From Sialis fuliginosa (taxonomy: Eukaryota > Arthropoda > Insecta > Megaloptera > Sialidae), in NCBI GenBank assembly GCA_961205875.1, contig OY540815.1, forward strand, positions 10,726,001 through 10,790,000: a stretch of 64,000 nucleotides of DNA. Reading direction: 5' to 3'. The notes beneath the pieces are model-generated. The model had not been told where the DNA came from and made no database searches. It was given only the letters and a program-made list of their open reading frames with translations. The translations under genes and the position numbers were made by a program. Position 1 is the stretch's first letter, and the number at the start of each line of letters is the position of its first letter. Below are positions 44,730-57,259 of the stretch, piece after piece.

Positions 44730-45495
44730 ACTTTTAATTTGTTACCTTTAAATAAAAAAAATAGATTGTACAATTTATCGCCAGACAGGGATTACAAATG
44801 GATGGTGTATTTGCCCTGGAGTTATCAAAGCAAGTGACGTTTACTAGAGATTTTATGCTAACAAATAAAATAATATTTAAACAACTTAAACACTATGTAT
44901 TATCTGGGTGGTTAAAAACTTAATAAACACCTGTTATTATGCAAACAGAGCGTAAGATTTCATTTGCTGTATACAAAAAAGTGTTCGTTGAAATTATACA
45001 AAAATAATCGAGAATATTTTATTCAAATTTGTTTCAATCCACTTACTAATCTCAGACATAAAAATCTTTGTGACAGCAATTTGTCAACTCGCTTATGACA
45101 ACTTTGCAACATTTTTCTTTTTAATTATGTGGAATGGAAATTTGTCTTCAGACAGTTTTGAATGTAATGATTGATTTTTTATGTAATGAATTATCTTTTT
45201 TAAGATTTGTTTAGCATGATTAAACTGAATTTATTAATGTCTTTTAAATGATTATCTTTAACCCAGCAGTAGACCCTTTGTGAATTACTTAAATAATTTT
45301 TAAATGAGAAGGATTTTATGGTTTAAGAGCTCTATGTTTGAGACATTATCTCACTTCTAGATAATATGTTCTTAAAAATCGTTTTTTGCACCATTTCAAA
45401 TTCCCCAAACAATAATAAATATCGGTATGGTGAACCATACATGATTTATTTGTTAGAAATAAAACCCACCTTTGTATTATAAATATTAGTTTTCT
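44730..45495. other. Non-coding DNA
   Basis: AT-rich. Nothing specific. Confidence 0.45.
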
Positions 45496-45500
45496 AATCA

Positions 45501-45915
45501 TTTAGTTGCATTTGTTTCCAAGGCAAAATGAATTAGTGACGTATTAATTAGTTTTTAAAATTTAAATTTTGAATGTGTTTTTCACCTCTTTAATGGATGT
45601 TTAGATACGTATACGTACAAAATTTCGAATATTTTTAAAACCCCTAATCCGATTAGCACCAAAATCAATAGTTCTGGAGTATTGACCAAGGCAAACATTT
45701 TTCCCAAAAATAATTCAAATCGGTGCATTTTTATAGTAGTTATCGTAAACGAAAGAAAATTCTACATTCAGACATACAGACACACGCACAGCCGCCATGC
45801 GAAAAACAACTTTTCTTTTTTGAAGTACAATCAGAATATATCATTATCTGGGACACCATTTTTGGACGGTATTACAATACTTTCATTTCCTTCGGAACAT
45901 GGAAATAAAAATTAA
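45501..45915 (+). repeat. Interspersed repeat with 'TTTCCAAGGCAAAATGAATT' start, copy A
   Basis: Shares long blocks with 59,591-60,063: 'gcatttgtttccaaggcaaa', 'aattagtgacgtattaat', 'aaataattcaaatcggtgca', 'tagttatcgtaaacgaaag', then an 'agacatacagacacacgcac' run and 'gacggtattacaatactttc'. It is non-coding. The 77- and 61-codon frames here are repeat sequence. It is about 55 bp shorter than copy B. Confidence 0.75.
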
Positions 45916-46060
45916 GCAAAACATTAATATGGATTTTAAGAATCAAAATACAAACATGTTATTTTCTTTATTCACCTACATTCGATACATATTATAATTA
46001 CAGTTGAAAAAAGAAAAGTAAAATAAGTAGGTACATTGTTCAGAACATTGTTCTTGAGAT

Positions 46061-46081
46061 AATTTAATTTAATTTAATTTT
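46061..46081 (+). repeat. (AATTT)n simple repeat
   Basis: Four perfect AATTT units. Confidence 0.75.
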
Positions 46082-46119
46082 AACTACATAATATTGTAAA
46101 TGTTTAAGTATGGCTGATG

Positions 46120-46245
46120 TACTATAAACAATGACGTAACGCGATTGTTTTAGCACACCCATTTGCATTAGCATGTGAGGTATTCTGCCCCTTCTCCTCT
46201 CTAAGAACCACTTCCTGTGGATGTGTACAATAGTTATAACATAGG
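46120..46245. promoter_or_regulatory. Candidate regulatory island with POU octamer and Ets/Runx-like sites
   Basis: A perfect octamer ATTTGCAT lies at 46,161-46,168. About 45 bp later, 'AACCACTTCCTGTGG' combines an Ets core (CTTCCT) with facing Runx-like half sites (ACCAC and TGTGG). The patch is less AT-rich than its flanks and carries no frame. Its regulatory nature is inferred. Confidence 0.35.
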
Positions 46246-46249
46246 TAGG

Positions 46250-47095
46250 TGAAAATTGAAAGGCGTTAAGTGTAAGATGATATAGATGATTTATATTTTA
46301 TTATTTTATAAACAAAGAAAAGTGGCATACTTAAAAAATATAATAACAAATAAGATAAATAAATTATAAATAAAATGTAAATTATAAAAAAGAAGGGTCC
46401 ATAGATACATCCATTTACATACAAATATTTTTGCGTAGGCTTAAAAAACCAACAAATATGTAGAATATAATACTTGTACTTAAAAAATAATATAAACATA
46501 ATTTATATTCCATTATGGTGTAGTGAAGCCGATAGAGTTAATCCGTGCTATCAAATTAAATTATTTAAATACTACAATAACATGTGTGCAATAATTCTGT
46601 ACATTAAATTAATCATATAATCTACTGAACATCCAAAAAATATTACACCGAAGGGATTATTTCAGCGAATCCGTACCATAAAAGTCTCGCTGTGGAATAA
46701 ATACCATTAGTATGTACTGAGGGCTAGGATTCTTAACACACACATTATATATATGAAATTTTAATTTCAAATCATAAAGTTGAAAATATAATGCTAAACA
46801 GAAATATAGAATAGCGACAAAGAGAAGACATATATTATAGGAAGCTGTAGAAAATAAACCAAGAAACCAAACGGATTTATTATTTTTGTACCTATAGCAA
46901 ATAACACGAATTTGTTTAATATTTCGGAAATTTTATATTTAGTACTATAAAATATGCGTACTTTACAAATAAACATGCTATACATTTATTATATTTTAAA
47001 ATTAATTTTGCTCCCTATAAAATACCAATAAACAAAAATAATCCAAAATATTATTTTTACAATCAGAACCTACTGATTTCTATATAACTATTGAT
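46250..47095. other. AT-rich non-coding DNA
   Basis: Minus-strand frames of 63-77 codons here are Ile/Phe/Tyr/Leu-rich and follow from base composition. No gene. Confidence 0.5.
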
Positions 47096-47098
47096 TAA

Positions 47099-47629
47099 TA
47101 AGGTACTTGCACCAGTCATAAACAATTTAAGAGCAAAGTATATTGTTTTTTGGGAATGATGGGCTACTTTTTTGTAATTCTCATGAACACATGTTTCTAA
47201 TTACTTATTAAATCAATTTAATTACCAAAATTCGCAAATATAGATTGATTTTTAAATTATAGCCTTTCATTTGATGTATGTTTTTTCTCCAGTAATGAAC
47301 AACGTAAAACCAGTAATGATAAACACTTGCTAAAAATTTTAAAAATTACTACTATAAACGTTATACAATCAAGAGTCGTAAAATTTAAAACAATGTAAAT
47401 AAAGCATTTACATAAAAAAAACACCTTTCTTGACAGTGATAATTGCTTGAATACTGTTTTAAACAAAATTATCAATTATCATCAAATTACGCTGCAAGAA
47501 CATAAATGTATAAAGATTAATATCTAATAATGGCAGTAGTCAAATATCAACAAATATTTCTAATGCAGTACATTTAATTTTAAAATTTTTAACACTGGGG
47601 TATTATTCAAGACTGGTGCCAGTACCTTA
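47099..47629 (-). mobile_element. MITE, 'TAAGGTACTGGCACCAGT' family, copy 3
   Basis: Same orientation as copy 2. Ends TAAGGTACTTGCACCAGTC and GACTGGTGCCAGTACCTTA are better kept than in copy 2. It shares 'ttgtaattctcatgaacaca', 'aattaccaaaattcgcaaat' and 'aatatcaacaaatatttcta' with the others. A minus-strand 72-codon frame (47,257-47,475) is inside it and is not a gene. Confidence 0.85.
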
Positions 47630-47744
47630 CCTACATAAATACGTAAAAATGTTATTGCAATTTAAAAATATATCAATGCTCCAATCACTGAACTTAAATA
47701 TATTTACATATCACATATAAAAATCCTCTAATTTAAGAAGCCGT

Positions 47745-48085
47745 GATGTAATAAATAAAATAGAGTATTCAGGAACACGAGCTCCGGTATTCCGAAAACA
47801 TTCTGGACCATTTTCAGGGCGACCGACTGCGCAAAAATGGTGAGCCATCATAAAAATATGTTATGGTTATATTATACAGCGGCTAGATTCCACTGTTACA
47901 TAACGCAGAACATATAACGGGACTCCCGCTACCGTAAAGACGTATTATTTTTATTGTTTGTCGCAGTTCAATTATTGTATGTTGATACTTTACGCCAGTG
48001 AACTACTAAACTTGTTATTATTGTTCAAAGTTACATTACTGTTATAATACCTGGACGGCTAAGTTGCTCGTAAACTCGAGAACTT
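47745..48085. promoter_or_regulatory. Candidate regulatory island
   Basis: About 330 bp of higher complexity and GC ('aacacgagctccggtattcc', 'gggcgaccgactgcgcaaa', 'cgggactcccgctaccg') with a GCCAT core ('gtgagccatcataaaa') and TTTTATTG. There is no convincing exon in either orientation. It may be a conserved non-coding element. Confidence 0.3.
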
Positions 48086-48554
48086 AATATGAAAACTTTT
48101 ATGTGGTTTTTAAAGAGAGTGAAGTTTTTGTCATTACTTCTTTATCAAATATAACCTCATAATCTTCAAATGAATTTATTTAGTTTATGAATTACTTCTA
48201 TTTATAAGTAAAAGATATTAGATATATGAGAGGACATTTAAAGATTAAATGGCGATGTTGAAATGTTCGTTATAAAATATTATTATTTTTTTGCCCCTAC
48301 TCTAGTATTTGGGGCAAGATGAGTATATGATATATTTTATTTAATTAACACAAAAACATTCAGTTTTGTCATAATCTTTATCATAAAGAATATACCTACT
48401 AACTGCACCTGATACTTTGCATCATTTTAATCAGCATTTTTTATTTATTGCTATTAATTAATGTTTTATCTAACCGCAAGTTTTAATTTATACCAAAATA
48501 TTTTTTATATTAATAATAAATAGGTCTGTACATAATACATATGTTTTTAATATA

Positions 48555-49480
48555 CTACACTCATCCAAACAATTAAAGGAACAAGAATTTAAACATTTTT
48601 TTTGGGTGTTTTTTGAAGTGCTGTATCTTTGTGAAAAATAGTCGTATCGAAATAAAACAAAAAGCATTTTAAAGCGTCAAGTTTCTAGTTTTGAGATTTT
48701 TTAGCATAATTTTTTTTGAGTTACGGTTATCGCGCAATCAAAAGAAATAGTGGGACACAAAAATTTTCCAATTTTTTAAATTTTTTTTAAGGGTCCTCGG
48801 GCTTGGGAAATTTTTTTTCAGTTAAACCAATGCATTGGTCAGTTAACTTGTTTATTCAGCTTTAATTTGCTTTTTTTTTGGTCTCTCTCATTTTTTTTTG
48901 CCGAGATATCTGCCTTTAAATGAAAAATGATTCTTTTGTCTTCGATCATCAATATATCAGCAACTAATGATTAAACAGTAAATTTAAGGGCAGTGTTTTT
49001 AATATACTATAATATACTCTTCAAGAACTATCAAAGTAAACTAGTATCGAAATTCAACCAATATTATACCTGCCATAACGCAACATAAACTCGTGATTTT
49101 TTTGTGCCTAGTCTTACCTGCTTTTACAATAAAAATTTCCATTGCAATTGAACGCGAATTGAAAACTCTATACGCATTCTCTACGTTTGACATAAATGCA
49201 AAACTATTTATTTTTGCCGCTTGATGGCGCTAGGAGTATTGCTATGCTGTTGAACGATACGAGGGAAAAATAAACAAACGTTTTGTTAACTTTATTTTAC
49301 CTTAACAGCATCATATACACATGATTTTTTTGTACACATTACCTTTCGAGTGATATAAATTTCATTCACCTCCTTTTATAATAAATGCTAAAAAAAAACG
49401 TAACACAATTTTCGATGTTCACGTCAACCAATTATATATTTTTTAAATCGTTGACTGGTTGCTAAAATAATAGAAGCTTA
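48555..49480. repeat. Probable transposon remnant
   Basis: 'acactcatccaaacaattaa' followed by 'aggaacaagaatttaaac' has the look of a transposon terminus. Interior phrases ('tttcagttaaaccaatgcat', 'ttgccgagatatctgc', 'cgcttgatggcgctagg') are repeat-like. No opposite end or protein is visible. Confidence 0.3.
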
Positions 49481-49484
49481 TACT

Positions 49485-50830
49485 ACTTATACCTCCTTCT
49501 TCTAGAAACTTCAACTTTTGTGAACAAATAAATAAGTATCTTACTGATACTTAATTACGTCGTTTCAGAGCAAACATCATGCTGTCCTTATTTATACAGT
49601 GAATTTGAATTCATCCCAAAACAATTATATTGATAAAATTTCAAGAAATTATCAACTTGAGATTTATTAATATAACTTAATTTATTCGTAAATATGTAAA
49701 TGAAATACAAAATTATTTTTTCTGAAAATAATTTCATTATCGGTAAAAAAACTTAGTATATAAAATGTTACATAAATTTCAAAGCGGAATATTTACATTA
49801 TACATACAAGAACAAAAATAGATAACTCGTTAAGTGAAAACTATTACTCTCTCTACTTTGAAATATTTCATTAACGGAGTACTTACTTCATCTACGAACA
49901 ACAATGTACATAATTTAATAAAGAATATTACTCAACATATACATACATATACGGTTAATAATCTCACAAAATATTTCAATATTATGAAAGCTTCGTGGCT
50001 TCATTAGTACAAGCAACATTGTCTATACATAAAACTTGCAATATTAGCATATCTGATAAAAGATATAACTTGAGATCAGGAGCTGTAATGAACTTTTGAA
50101 ACATTCCATGGAAACTATATTATAGTTAGACAAAACTCGAACTTATATTGAGGACGTTTAGTTAAATTGCTTTTGATTTTATTTGTATAATTTTTTGTAC
50201 GGTAAATTGAACATTTTATACTTCATTGGAGAATAAATGTGTTTTCAATAGCAATTTCAAAGTTCTATGAAAATGTTAGCTTTTTTTCAATTAACTATTT
50301 CTGTTATAACTTTTTTCTATTTTCTTCACTACTACACACGTCAATGATTAATATAAAACAATTAACGTTACTATTTTATTCTTATTTACAATATCGACGG
50401 TGGAAAGTATAAACCAAGTAAACGATATTTTAGCAGATATTGAGTTATATATAACATTAAAATTACTATTTCATGCTACGCTGAATGGTATATTCACCAA
50501 AGCTCTACAATGAAAAATACGTCACCTGTAATATAATAAAACGACTGTCGTTTTGACTAAATTCAAATAACTTACAATAAGTGACATCATATTATATCAC
50601 AATTTTCATTTAATAAAACTCAAAAAAATACCAAACGTGACGAATTTGAGTATACATAAGAAGAAGTAAAATGAAAAAAATACTGACAAAAATATAACAA
50701 AATATCGATTTTTCGTCCTACTACTGTAAAATTTTATATCACTTATTTGGTTTTAGAGTTCCGCCGGCGCGTCGATATAAAAAACAATATGAAATGATTT
50801 TATTTAAGAAATATGTATCACTTATTATAA
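49485..50830. other. AT-rich non-coding DNA
   Basis: No supported gene. A short GC patch 'agttccgccggcgcgtcg' lies at 50,758-50,775. Confidence 0.45.
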
Positions 50831-50840
50831 GAAAGGTACA

Positions 50841-51018
50841 GTTAGACAGGTAATAATATCGCCAGCAATATTATAATATCCACAAATACACAAATTCACA
50901 AATATTGTTTTGTATAACCACTGTGTAACCACACTCAACAACGATATTTTTAACTTTAAATTGCTGGTTTTAAATCAATGGAAATTAATATTGCTGGCAA
51001 TATTATAACCCGTTTAAC
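50841..51018. mobile_element. MITE, about 180 bp, with 'GTTAGACAGG' ends
   Basis: Left 'gttagacaggtaataatatc' and 'gccagcaatattataa' are mirrored on the right by 'aatattgctggcaatatta' and 'taacccgtttaac'. GGTAC occurs just outside each end (50,836-50,840 and 51,022-51,026) and could be a 5-bp target duplication. The interior is non-coding. Confidence 0.7.
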
Positions 51019-51029
51019 AGTAGGTACTT

Positions 51030-52835
51030 TAAGATTTCGCGGTAAATGCCTTCCTTGATGAGACAAGAAATTTTGATGAAAACGAGATAAAGACAAGACC
51101 GTTTAAAGATGATACAAGTATTAAATTAATAGTTGGATGTAAAAGTTATTTTTTTTAAATACAATTTTTATAAATTTTGAATACAGTTCAGTTTCAACAT
51201 TTCAAAATGTAAAGACATATCTACATAAATGTAACAACAAAAAAATATTATAATACACACATAGTTTTTTTTTTAGACTTTTTCTGCGAATCGAAAAAGT
51301 CGTGTTATCCTTACTTCAATCTGACTTGATATAAGTTCAACTACTGCTAAACTAGAAAACTTCACAACTTGTCCCCAATTCCATTCTTGTATACACATAC
51401 AAATTTCTAGAATAAATAAAAATGTTTTCAATAATACAAAAGATGAAATGCGTAGACGACCCTGATAAAATCGGATGTTAGTTTTTTTTTCGAAGATATG
51501 GGCCATATCAGCCAGACGTCTGGTATACACAAATATACGGTATGGTCCAAAACTTCATAATATAATGAAATATTAAAAAAAATTAACTTCCTATTTATAT
51601 ACATAATACTTTTTTTATTGGCATTTATTTCGTGTGTAAATTATTTAGGTAAATATTAATTATTATGTTTTTCATTTATTTTTTATAGAAAAAATGTGAT
51701 AAATTATACAATTTTAAAATTATAAAAATTATTTTATGATCGATCTGTATATATTCCTATGTTTTTTTTTTGTTTTCAGTTAATAGTGTAGACTAGTGTA
51801 GAGCACTACGGTTTCAAAAACTCGCAGTTCTGAGTGACTGTGATAGAATTAAGGGATAACGCATGACTGCTTTCTGTTTTATCTTTCTTTTACTGAAATA
51901 ATTTATTTCTGTTTTCACAAGTGTACGCTTAAATATATTTTATATCTTCGTTGACATTTTAATGAAAATGTGAGAAATATACAAACACATTTGGTCTGAT
52001 TTGTTCTGAAGATATCTCGAAATAACAGCATTTATATATAATAAATTGTTTTAGAAAATTAGACTACAGGCCTTATCTTATTATACTTGTCATACATTCT
52101 CTTAGAAACATAATTATTATGTACAAAATATATTTAACCTTTTCATGCGGCAATACAAAATACAAAAATTAGTAAAATACATTTAAATAAAACAAAAAAT
52201 AAGATATTTAGATTTTGGATAACAGTTTATCAGAAATAAAAATTATATTCACAAAAATCAACTTAAAATATTCAATAAGAAATTTATGTATCAACATAAG
52301 CATATAACTTTAGTAAAAACATGAAATATTTTATTTATTTTTATTGTGTTATAAATTCAGATTTAAGCGCCATTTTTTGCTACTTTACTTTGCATGTGTT
52401 TAAGGATTAACATATGTAATAAGGATTAAATATATACCTACATACATTTAAGAATAATTTGAAGAACCGTATACATTTTATTGTATGCATATTATAACGA
52501 TAACTTTTATCTAATCAAATAAACAAAATATTAATTTATTTTTACGAGTGGAAAAATTTTCAATAAAATCTGGAATAATAAAATAATAAGTATAGGAATT
52601 TTACAATCCAACTGCATAATATCTAACGCTTACAGATATTATAAAATAGCATGCAAATTAAACGTCATATTAACATATCTCGAACACATAATTCACTTTT
52701 AAATTAAAACATTTCACATGTCACTGGTTTTTATGAAGAACGACATAAAAACTATGCTACCGTAAATAAGTTTCAATCAACATTTTGTACAAATTGTAAC
52801 AAATAATCAGTTTCCATCGAGAATATTTGATCTTA
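51030..52835. other. AT-rich non-coding DNA
   Basis: An 85-codon minus-strand frame at 51,273-51,530 reads somewhat protein-like but has no motif, splice context or partner. The rest shows nothing. Confidence 0.4.
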
Positions 52836-52839
52836 GAAC

Positions 52840-53065
52840 AGCTTTCTCTCTCTCTCTCTTTCCATCACAAACGTGTAGTCTTAAATTAACTTTTTTACAA
52901 CCCATAAAATTCCACATTCTCCTTGTTTCCTACGAACTTCCGTATCCCGCATTAAACAGAAATGTAAGTACACGTGGAGAATTCAATCCCCCTTTCTCCC
53001 CTCCTTATCTCACGGCATCATACTTCAACCCCCCTCCCCACATCTAACCCTTTATTGTTATAAAA
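52840..53065. promoter_or_regulatory. CT-rich island, possible GAGA-factor region
   Basis: A (CT)7-8 run (52,845-52,859) is followed by 200 bp of C-rich sequence ('tccttgtttcctacgaactt', 'tccccctttctcccctcc', 'caacccccctccccacatc'). (GA)n/(CT)n runs bind GAGA factor in insects (family knowledge). It could be a regulatory element or a transcript leader. No frame is persuasive. Confidence 0.3.
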
Positions 53066-53069
53066 TGTT

Positions 53070-54155
53070 AAAATATAATCTTATCCGTTTTCATCTTAGA
53101 GTCTTAGAGTAGGTAGTATCGTATTGTTTTATAAATAAGTTAATGATAAGATTGTATGTATTTTTTTTACTTAATTTAATTGCAATAGCTTAATTTTTTT
53201 ATGAGATTATTTTTCCTCAATTATCTCTTTTTATTTTTATTTTCTATTTTATGTTTGCAATTTCATTTAAGAGATTTTTGGGTGGTATTAATAAGGTTTA
53301 TTTCAAGAATGCTACAATTTTATTACTTCATAAAAAGGAAAATACGACTTATCACTCTAGTAGGTTATTTTTAACCCTTCTTCAGTAAAACTGAAACAAA
53401 CATTTATATATCTTAATTAAAGTATACTTAATGTTATTTTTATTAAGTAATGAATATTGAAAACCCGTCGAGTAATTCTTTTTTTATAAAACAGAAAAAA
53501 TGTTTTAAAATTTTAATTTATCATACTGTGTAGATAAAATATATTTACACAAATTATTGGTTATAATATTTAATATAAATTACAAAATTAATATAAATAA
53601 CAATTTCTTAGAAGTGTTGTTTATATTGATTTGAATTTTATTTCTCAGAATTGAACCAAAGAATTCATTAAAATAAATTATGGAACAATATTTATAAGGA
53701 ATTCAATCAGAAAAAAACAAAAAAAAATCAAAGTAATTACATTCAGCAGACATTTTTTTACTTTTGGGGTAATTTAAATAAAAAATTGCACGCTGTTGCA
53801 ATCTAAAATTGCGATCTATTAATAAATCGAATTTAAGCTGTTACAGAAATTCTTCGAATATAATACAAATTTTTATTGTTTTGTAATAACAGCAGATAGT
53901 AGATAAACTATACATAATCTAAATTAATCTACTAACAATAAGTATTTATTATTGAATTGGGTAAATATTTCCATGTTTACAAAAAAAGTTGTTTTTCTAT
54001 ATTTTATATTAACCTATCAATATAATTTGTATACCAATTATTTATCAATATATACAAAATGTATTCTATATACATATCTATCTATCTCTGTATAGTAAAA
54101 CAAATATTTTATCGCAGCCTAAAAAATTCCTACACTTAAATAAATTACTCTTAAG
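53070..54155. other. AT-rich non-coding DNA
   Basis: No supported feature. Confidence 0.5.
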
Positions 54156-54189
54156 AAAAATATTTACGATGTAAATCAGTGCAATATGA

Positions 54190-54680
54190 AACTAAACAAA
54201 AAAACGCGTTATAAAAAACAACCCCAGATTTCACTCTGTGTGTCGATGCAGGCCATTTTTATCGTACATTTGAAAACATAAAGTAAACAATTGTGTGATA
54301 AAATACGGTCGAAAACAAACAAAAAAGAACCTCGAGAATTTCTGGGCCGCAAAACTCACGGCATACAATACTCCTTACAAAGATAGAATAAACGTCTATC
54401 TTCCCGTGACGCATGCATAAAAGGTGTAGCAGTATTGTGGGGGTAAAACAGAATAAAGGGGTAGGGAGTTAAAGTTGTCGCGTCGTATAAAAGTCGAGTC
54501 AGCTTATCTTCCTTACACCACCCCTCTCACTCACTTCTACTCGTTTTTTTTTTTCAAAACATGTATAAAAGCGTAAGAATTGCGGATGACATATTTTCAC
54601 TGTCACACATATTTTCCTTTTTTCCACGACTGTGCCGCTCGACGTCAAAGTATTGTTGTAATACTTTGAATATATATGTA
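54190..54680 (+). promoter_or_regulatory. Candidate regulatory or promoter island with TATA boxes and clustered TTTATR words
   Basis: About 490 bp of mixed composition. Two TATAAAAG boxes lie at 54,486-54,493 and 54,564-54,571. The second is followed 33 bp later by TCACTG (54,597), an initiator-like spacing. TTTTATCG, GATAAAAT, GCATAAAAGG and the two GTATAAAAG words form a cluster that also resembles Caudal or Abd-B type homeodomain sites. CAAAGTATT and AATACTTTG at 54,646-54,668 form a perfect hairpin. No downstream coding exon is evident, so promoter activity is conjecture. Confidence 0.35.
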
Positions 54681-54689
54681 CAATAATGT

Positions 54690-55090
54690 ATATACTTGTT
54701 TTTAATTTAAAGTTTGTTTTTGACTCGCATTCACTTTATTAATGTCTATTAGGGGGAAATAATAAAGAAGTATCTTTTTCAATTAAGTTTCAAATAAAAA
54801 ATAACAAGCATTATCTACATCAGAAGTTCCTTTAGCCCAAATAAAACGGTGGGTTGTCCATTCCCAAGAAAATAAATAAATAAAAATTTATTCATATTAT
54901 TGAAGCAAAAACAAAGTCGTTTAATTTTGTATTGTCAGTCTAAAAAATAAAGTTGCATTTGTCTGTTAAAGTCTCTCAGATTCTTTTGATATACAATTTT
55001 AATTTAATTTAAGTTCGTAAAACAACTGTGTCGAGTTCGCGGAACACCAATTAAGAACCTCTGATCAGTATATATATATAGTATTTTAAT
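54690..55090. other. AT-rich non-coding DNA
   Basis: No supported feature. Confidence 0.5.
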
Positions 55091-55099
55091 TAATTAATA

Positions 55100-55760
55100 T
55101 TTTATTTTATTTTGGGGGGGGGTGGGGGGAAATCCAAAAAAAAATTTTTTTTGCATAAATTGTTAGTCAAACACAATAGTATGTAGAATATCGTCCTAAA
55201 AGCAGTCCTTCGGAAGTTATGGCTTGTGAACGCTAACAGAGTTATCAACTCTACCATTTGAATCTTGAAACTTTAAACGCGTTTTTCTGAAAACCACTTT
55301 TTTGTAAACCTCAAGCAAGATAACTCAAAAACTATTTGATCGACCATTTTGAAGTTTTGCACACTTATAAATAACATAATTACCTTCTATATGAACCTAA
55401 AGTTCTTTGAAATTTATTTTTAAAAATATACACTTTTTCATTAACAAATATAGTAACTTCACGAAAAATCTAACTTACAATTTTAAGGTTCAGATAGAGT
55501 GTGCGAGTCTTAAAAATACTTATTTTTGATGTTTTTAATCAATATAGCAGACGCTATATTGCACGCCGTGGAACAACTCAGGCGGCAACCGTCTGTGATG
55601 CAAGTGTCGTATAGCCGCCATTTTTAAATATTAAAAACATAAATTAATAAATATGATTTTGATAACTAAAAGATATAATAATATGCACATAAAATTTTAA
55701 TTATGTAGAATTAATAGTTTCGATACAAAAAAATCTTATTTTCGGCTACCTAAACGGATC
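55100..55760. repeat. Repeat-like block opened by a long G-run
   Basis: A run of G broken by a single T (55,114-55,129) is followed by about 600 bp with repeat-type phrases ('agataactcaaaaactattt', 'gatcgaccattttgaagttt', 'ggaacaactcaggcggcaac'). The GC-rich 55,550-55,620 patch is part of it. There is no protein-coding content. It is probably the remnant of a larger mobile element. Confidence 0.4.
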
Positions 55761-55764
55761 TCCC

Positions 55765-57180
55765 CTCTTAACATTATACATATACTGATTAATCAATACA
55801 TAACAACAAAAATATTAAAGACATGTCACTATCGAATGATAAATGACACCTCCTTTGTTTATCATATTTAATTTAACAGTAATTGTCCTACAAATATTTA
55901 CATAACAACATTAAACAATACAAGCATTTGATGAAAAACCTGTTATTTTTGATGTTTTTGTTTGATAGATTCAATTACAATAAGGCATCGAGTACGAATC
56001 GAAACCATTACAATACGAAAGGCGAGTGACATTGTGTTAAATTGACTTCAATTTGATTTCACACAGCTTGGTTTGTTACGAGAAAAGAAATATTGAATTT
56101 AAGTTGAACTTTTACTGGAGCTGAATTGTTTCTGTAGAAGGATACATCTATATATAGAAGAAATATTTATCTGTGTGAAATCTCGGAATGAACTTGTTAC
56201 AGTTATTTGTACGAATCAAAAATTAATTGAAGTATATTGACTGAACATTCTTTATCGGGCGAAATATATATTTTCTATTGAATTACGAAATTGCTTATAT
56301 TTGTGGAAACTTTTTTGTTATAATACTTTTATTTCTTATTTTAATCAATCCGTTAATTAATAAACTAATAATTCACTAACAGAATGAGAATAAAAATAAC
56401 GGCTATGATTGTACAACATAAAATATAACTTGTAATATAAATACAAAATGTTTTATTTTTGGCTAATTTTTGCTGCTATTTGGTTCTTCACATTTTTAAT
56501 ATGGGGTTACACTTTAGAGACATTAGTGACACTATATTTTATTACCTTTACATCCATGCACAAATATAATACAGTCGCATATTAAAAATATCGAGATAAA
56601 TCATGTTAAAAATTAGATTTACTTTTCTACTGTATTACGTAGCAAGCCATACTTAAATGTTAATATATGTTACTATCAAATATACAACATTATTATTCTT
56701 TGTAACTTTCTGGTATTTTTAAAAGATAATAAAATTTACTAATTGATGATTTACCTAATAAAAAGTTAAATTGCTACTTAGCAAATGAACAAAAAGTATA
56801 ACACATTTAAAAATGCTATGTGTGCCACGAGACTTTTTTATACCCTCGCGCTGTACTGATAATGAGTGGACAGTGTACATGTTTCTAATTGTTTAAAAAA
56901 ATCTTTCTGATTTATTTATAAAAGATATAAAAATGACAAATAAATTATTGATAACAGTATTTTCTACAACTTTTAATAAAAACATTTCTTTTCTAATTCG
57001 CACCGTTTAAAAAATAATTTTATTGTCTTTATTAATAATGTACAACAAAAATCAATAAAAAAAATTTCGATAGCAAAAATATTGACTAAAATTTGAACTT
57101 ATACTAATGAATTCAATTCAAAAATTTATATTTATATCTTTACAAATTATTATTATACAAACATTTCCCATACACTCAAT
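55765..57180. other. AT-rich non-coding DNA downstream (3') of the minus-strand exon
   Basis: Contains no recognised exon, repeat boundary or site cluster. If the exon at 57,260-57,370 is real, this is the start of its intron. Confidence 0.4.
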
Positions 57181-57259
57181 CAGAACTCGAAAAAATACGC
57201 GGCTTGTCTAGAGCATTCTTTGACCCAATAATCTATTCTTTTAGAAAAAAGAGACTCAC

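Noticed and set aside
45682-45915. Overlapping 77- and 61-codon frames
   Set aside because: They fall inside an interspersed repeat also present at 59,591-60,063, where the frames are not kept.
46266-46499. 77-codon hydrophobic minus-strand frame that could pass for a membrane protein
   Set aside because: Ile/Phe/Tyr/Leu runs follow directly from AT-only codons. There is no start context or homology.
54270-54420. Minus-strand frame of about 50 codons with GCC|GTGAGT inside it
   Set aside because: The donor-like word lies within an open frame that simply continues, the translation is Phe/Val/Tyr-rich, and no acceptor is visible.
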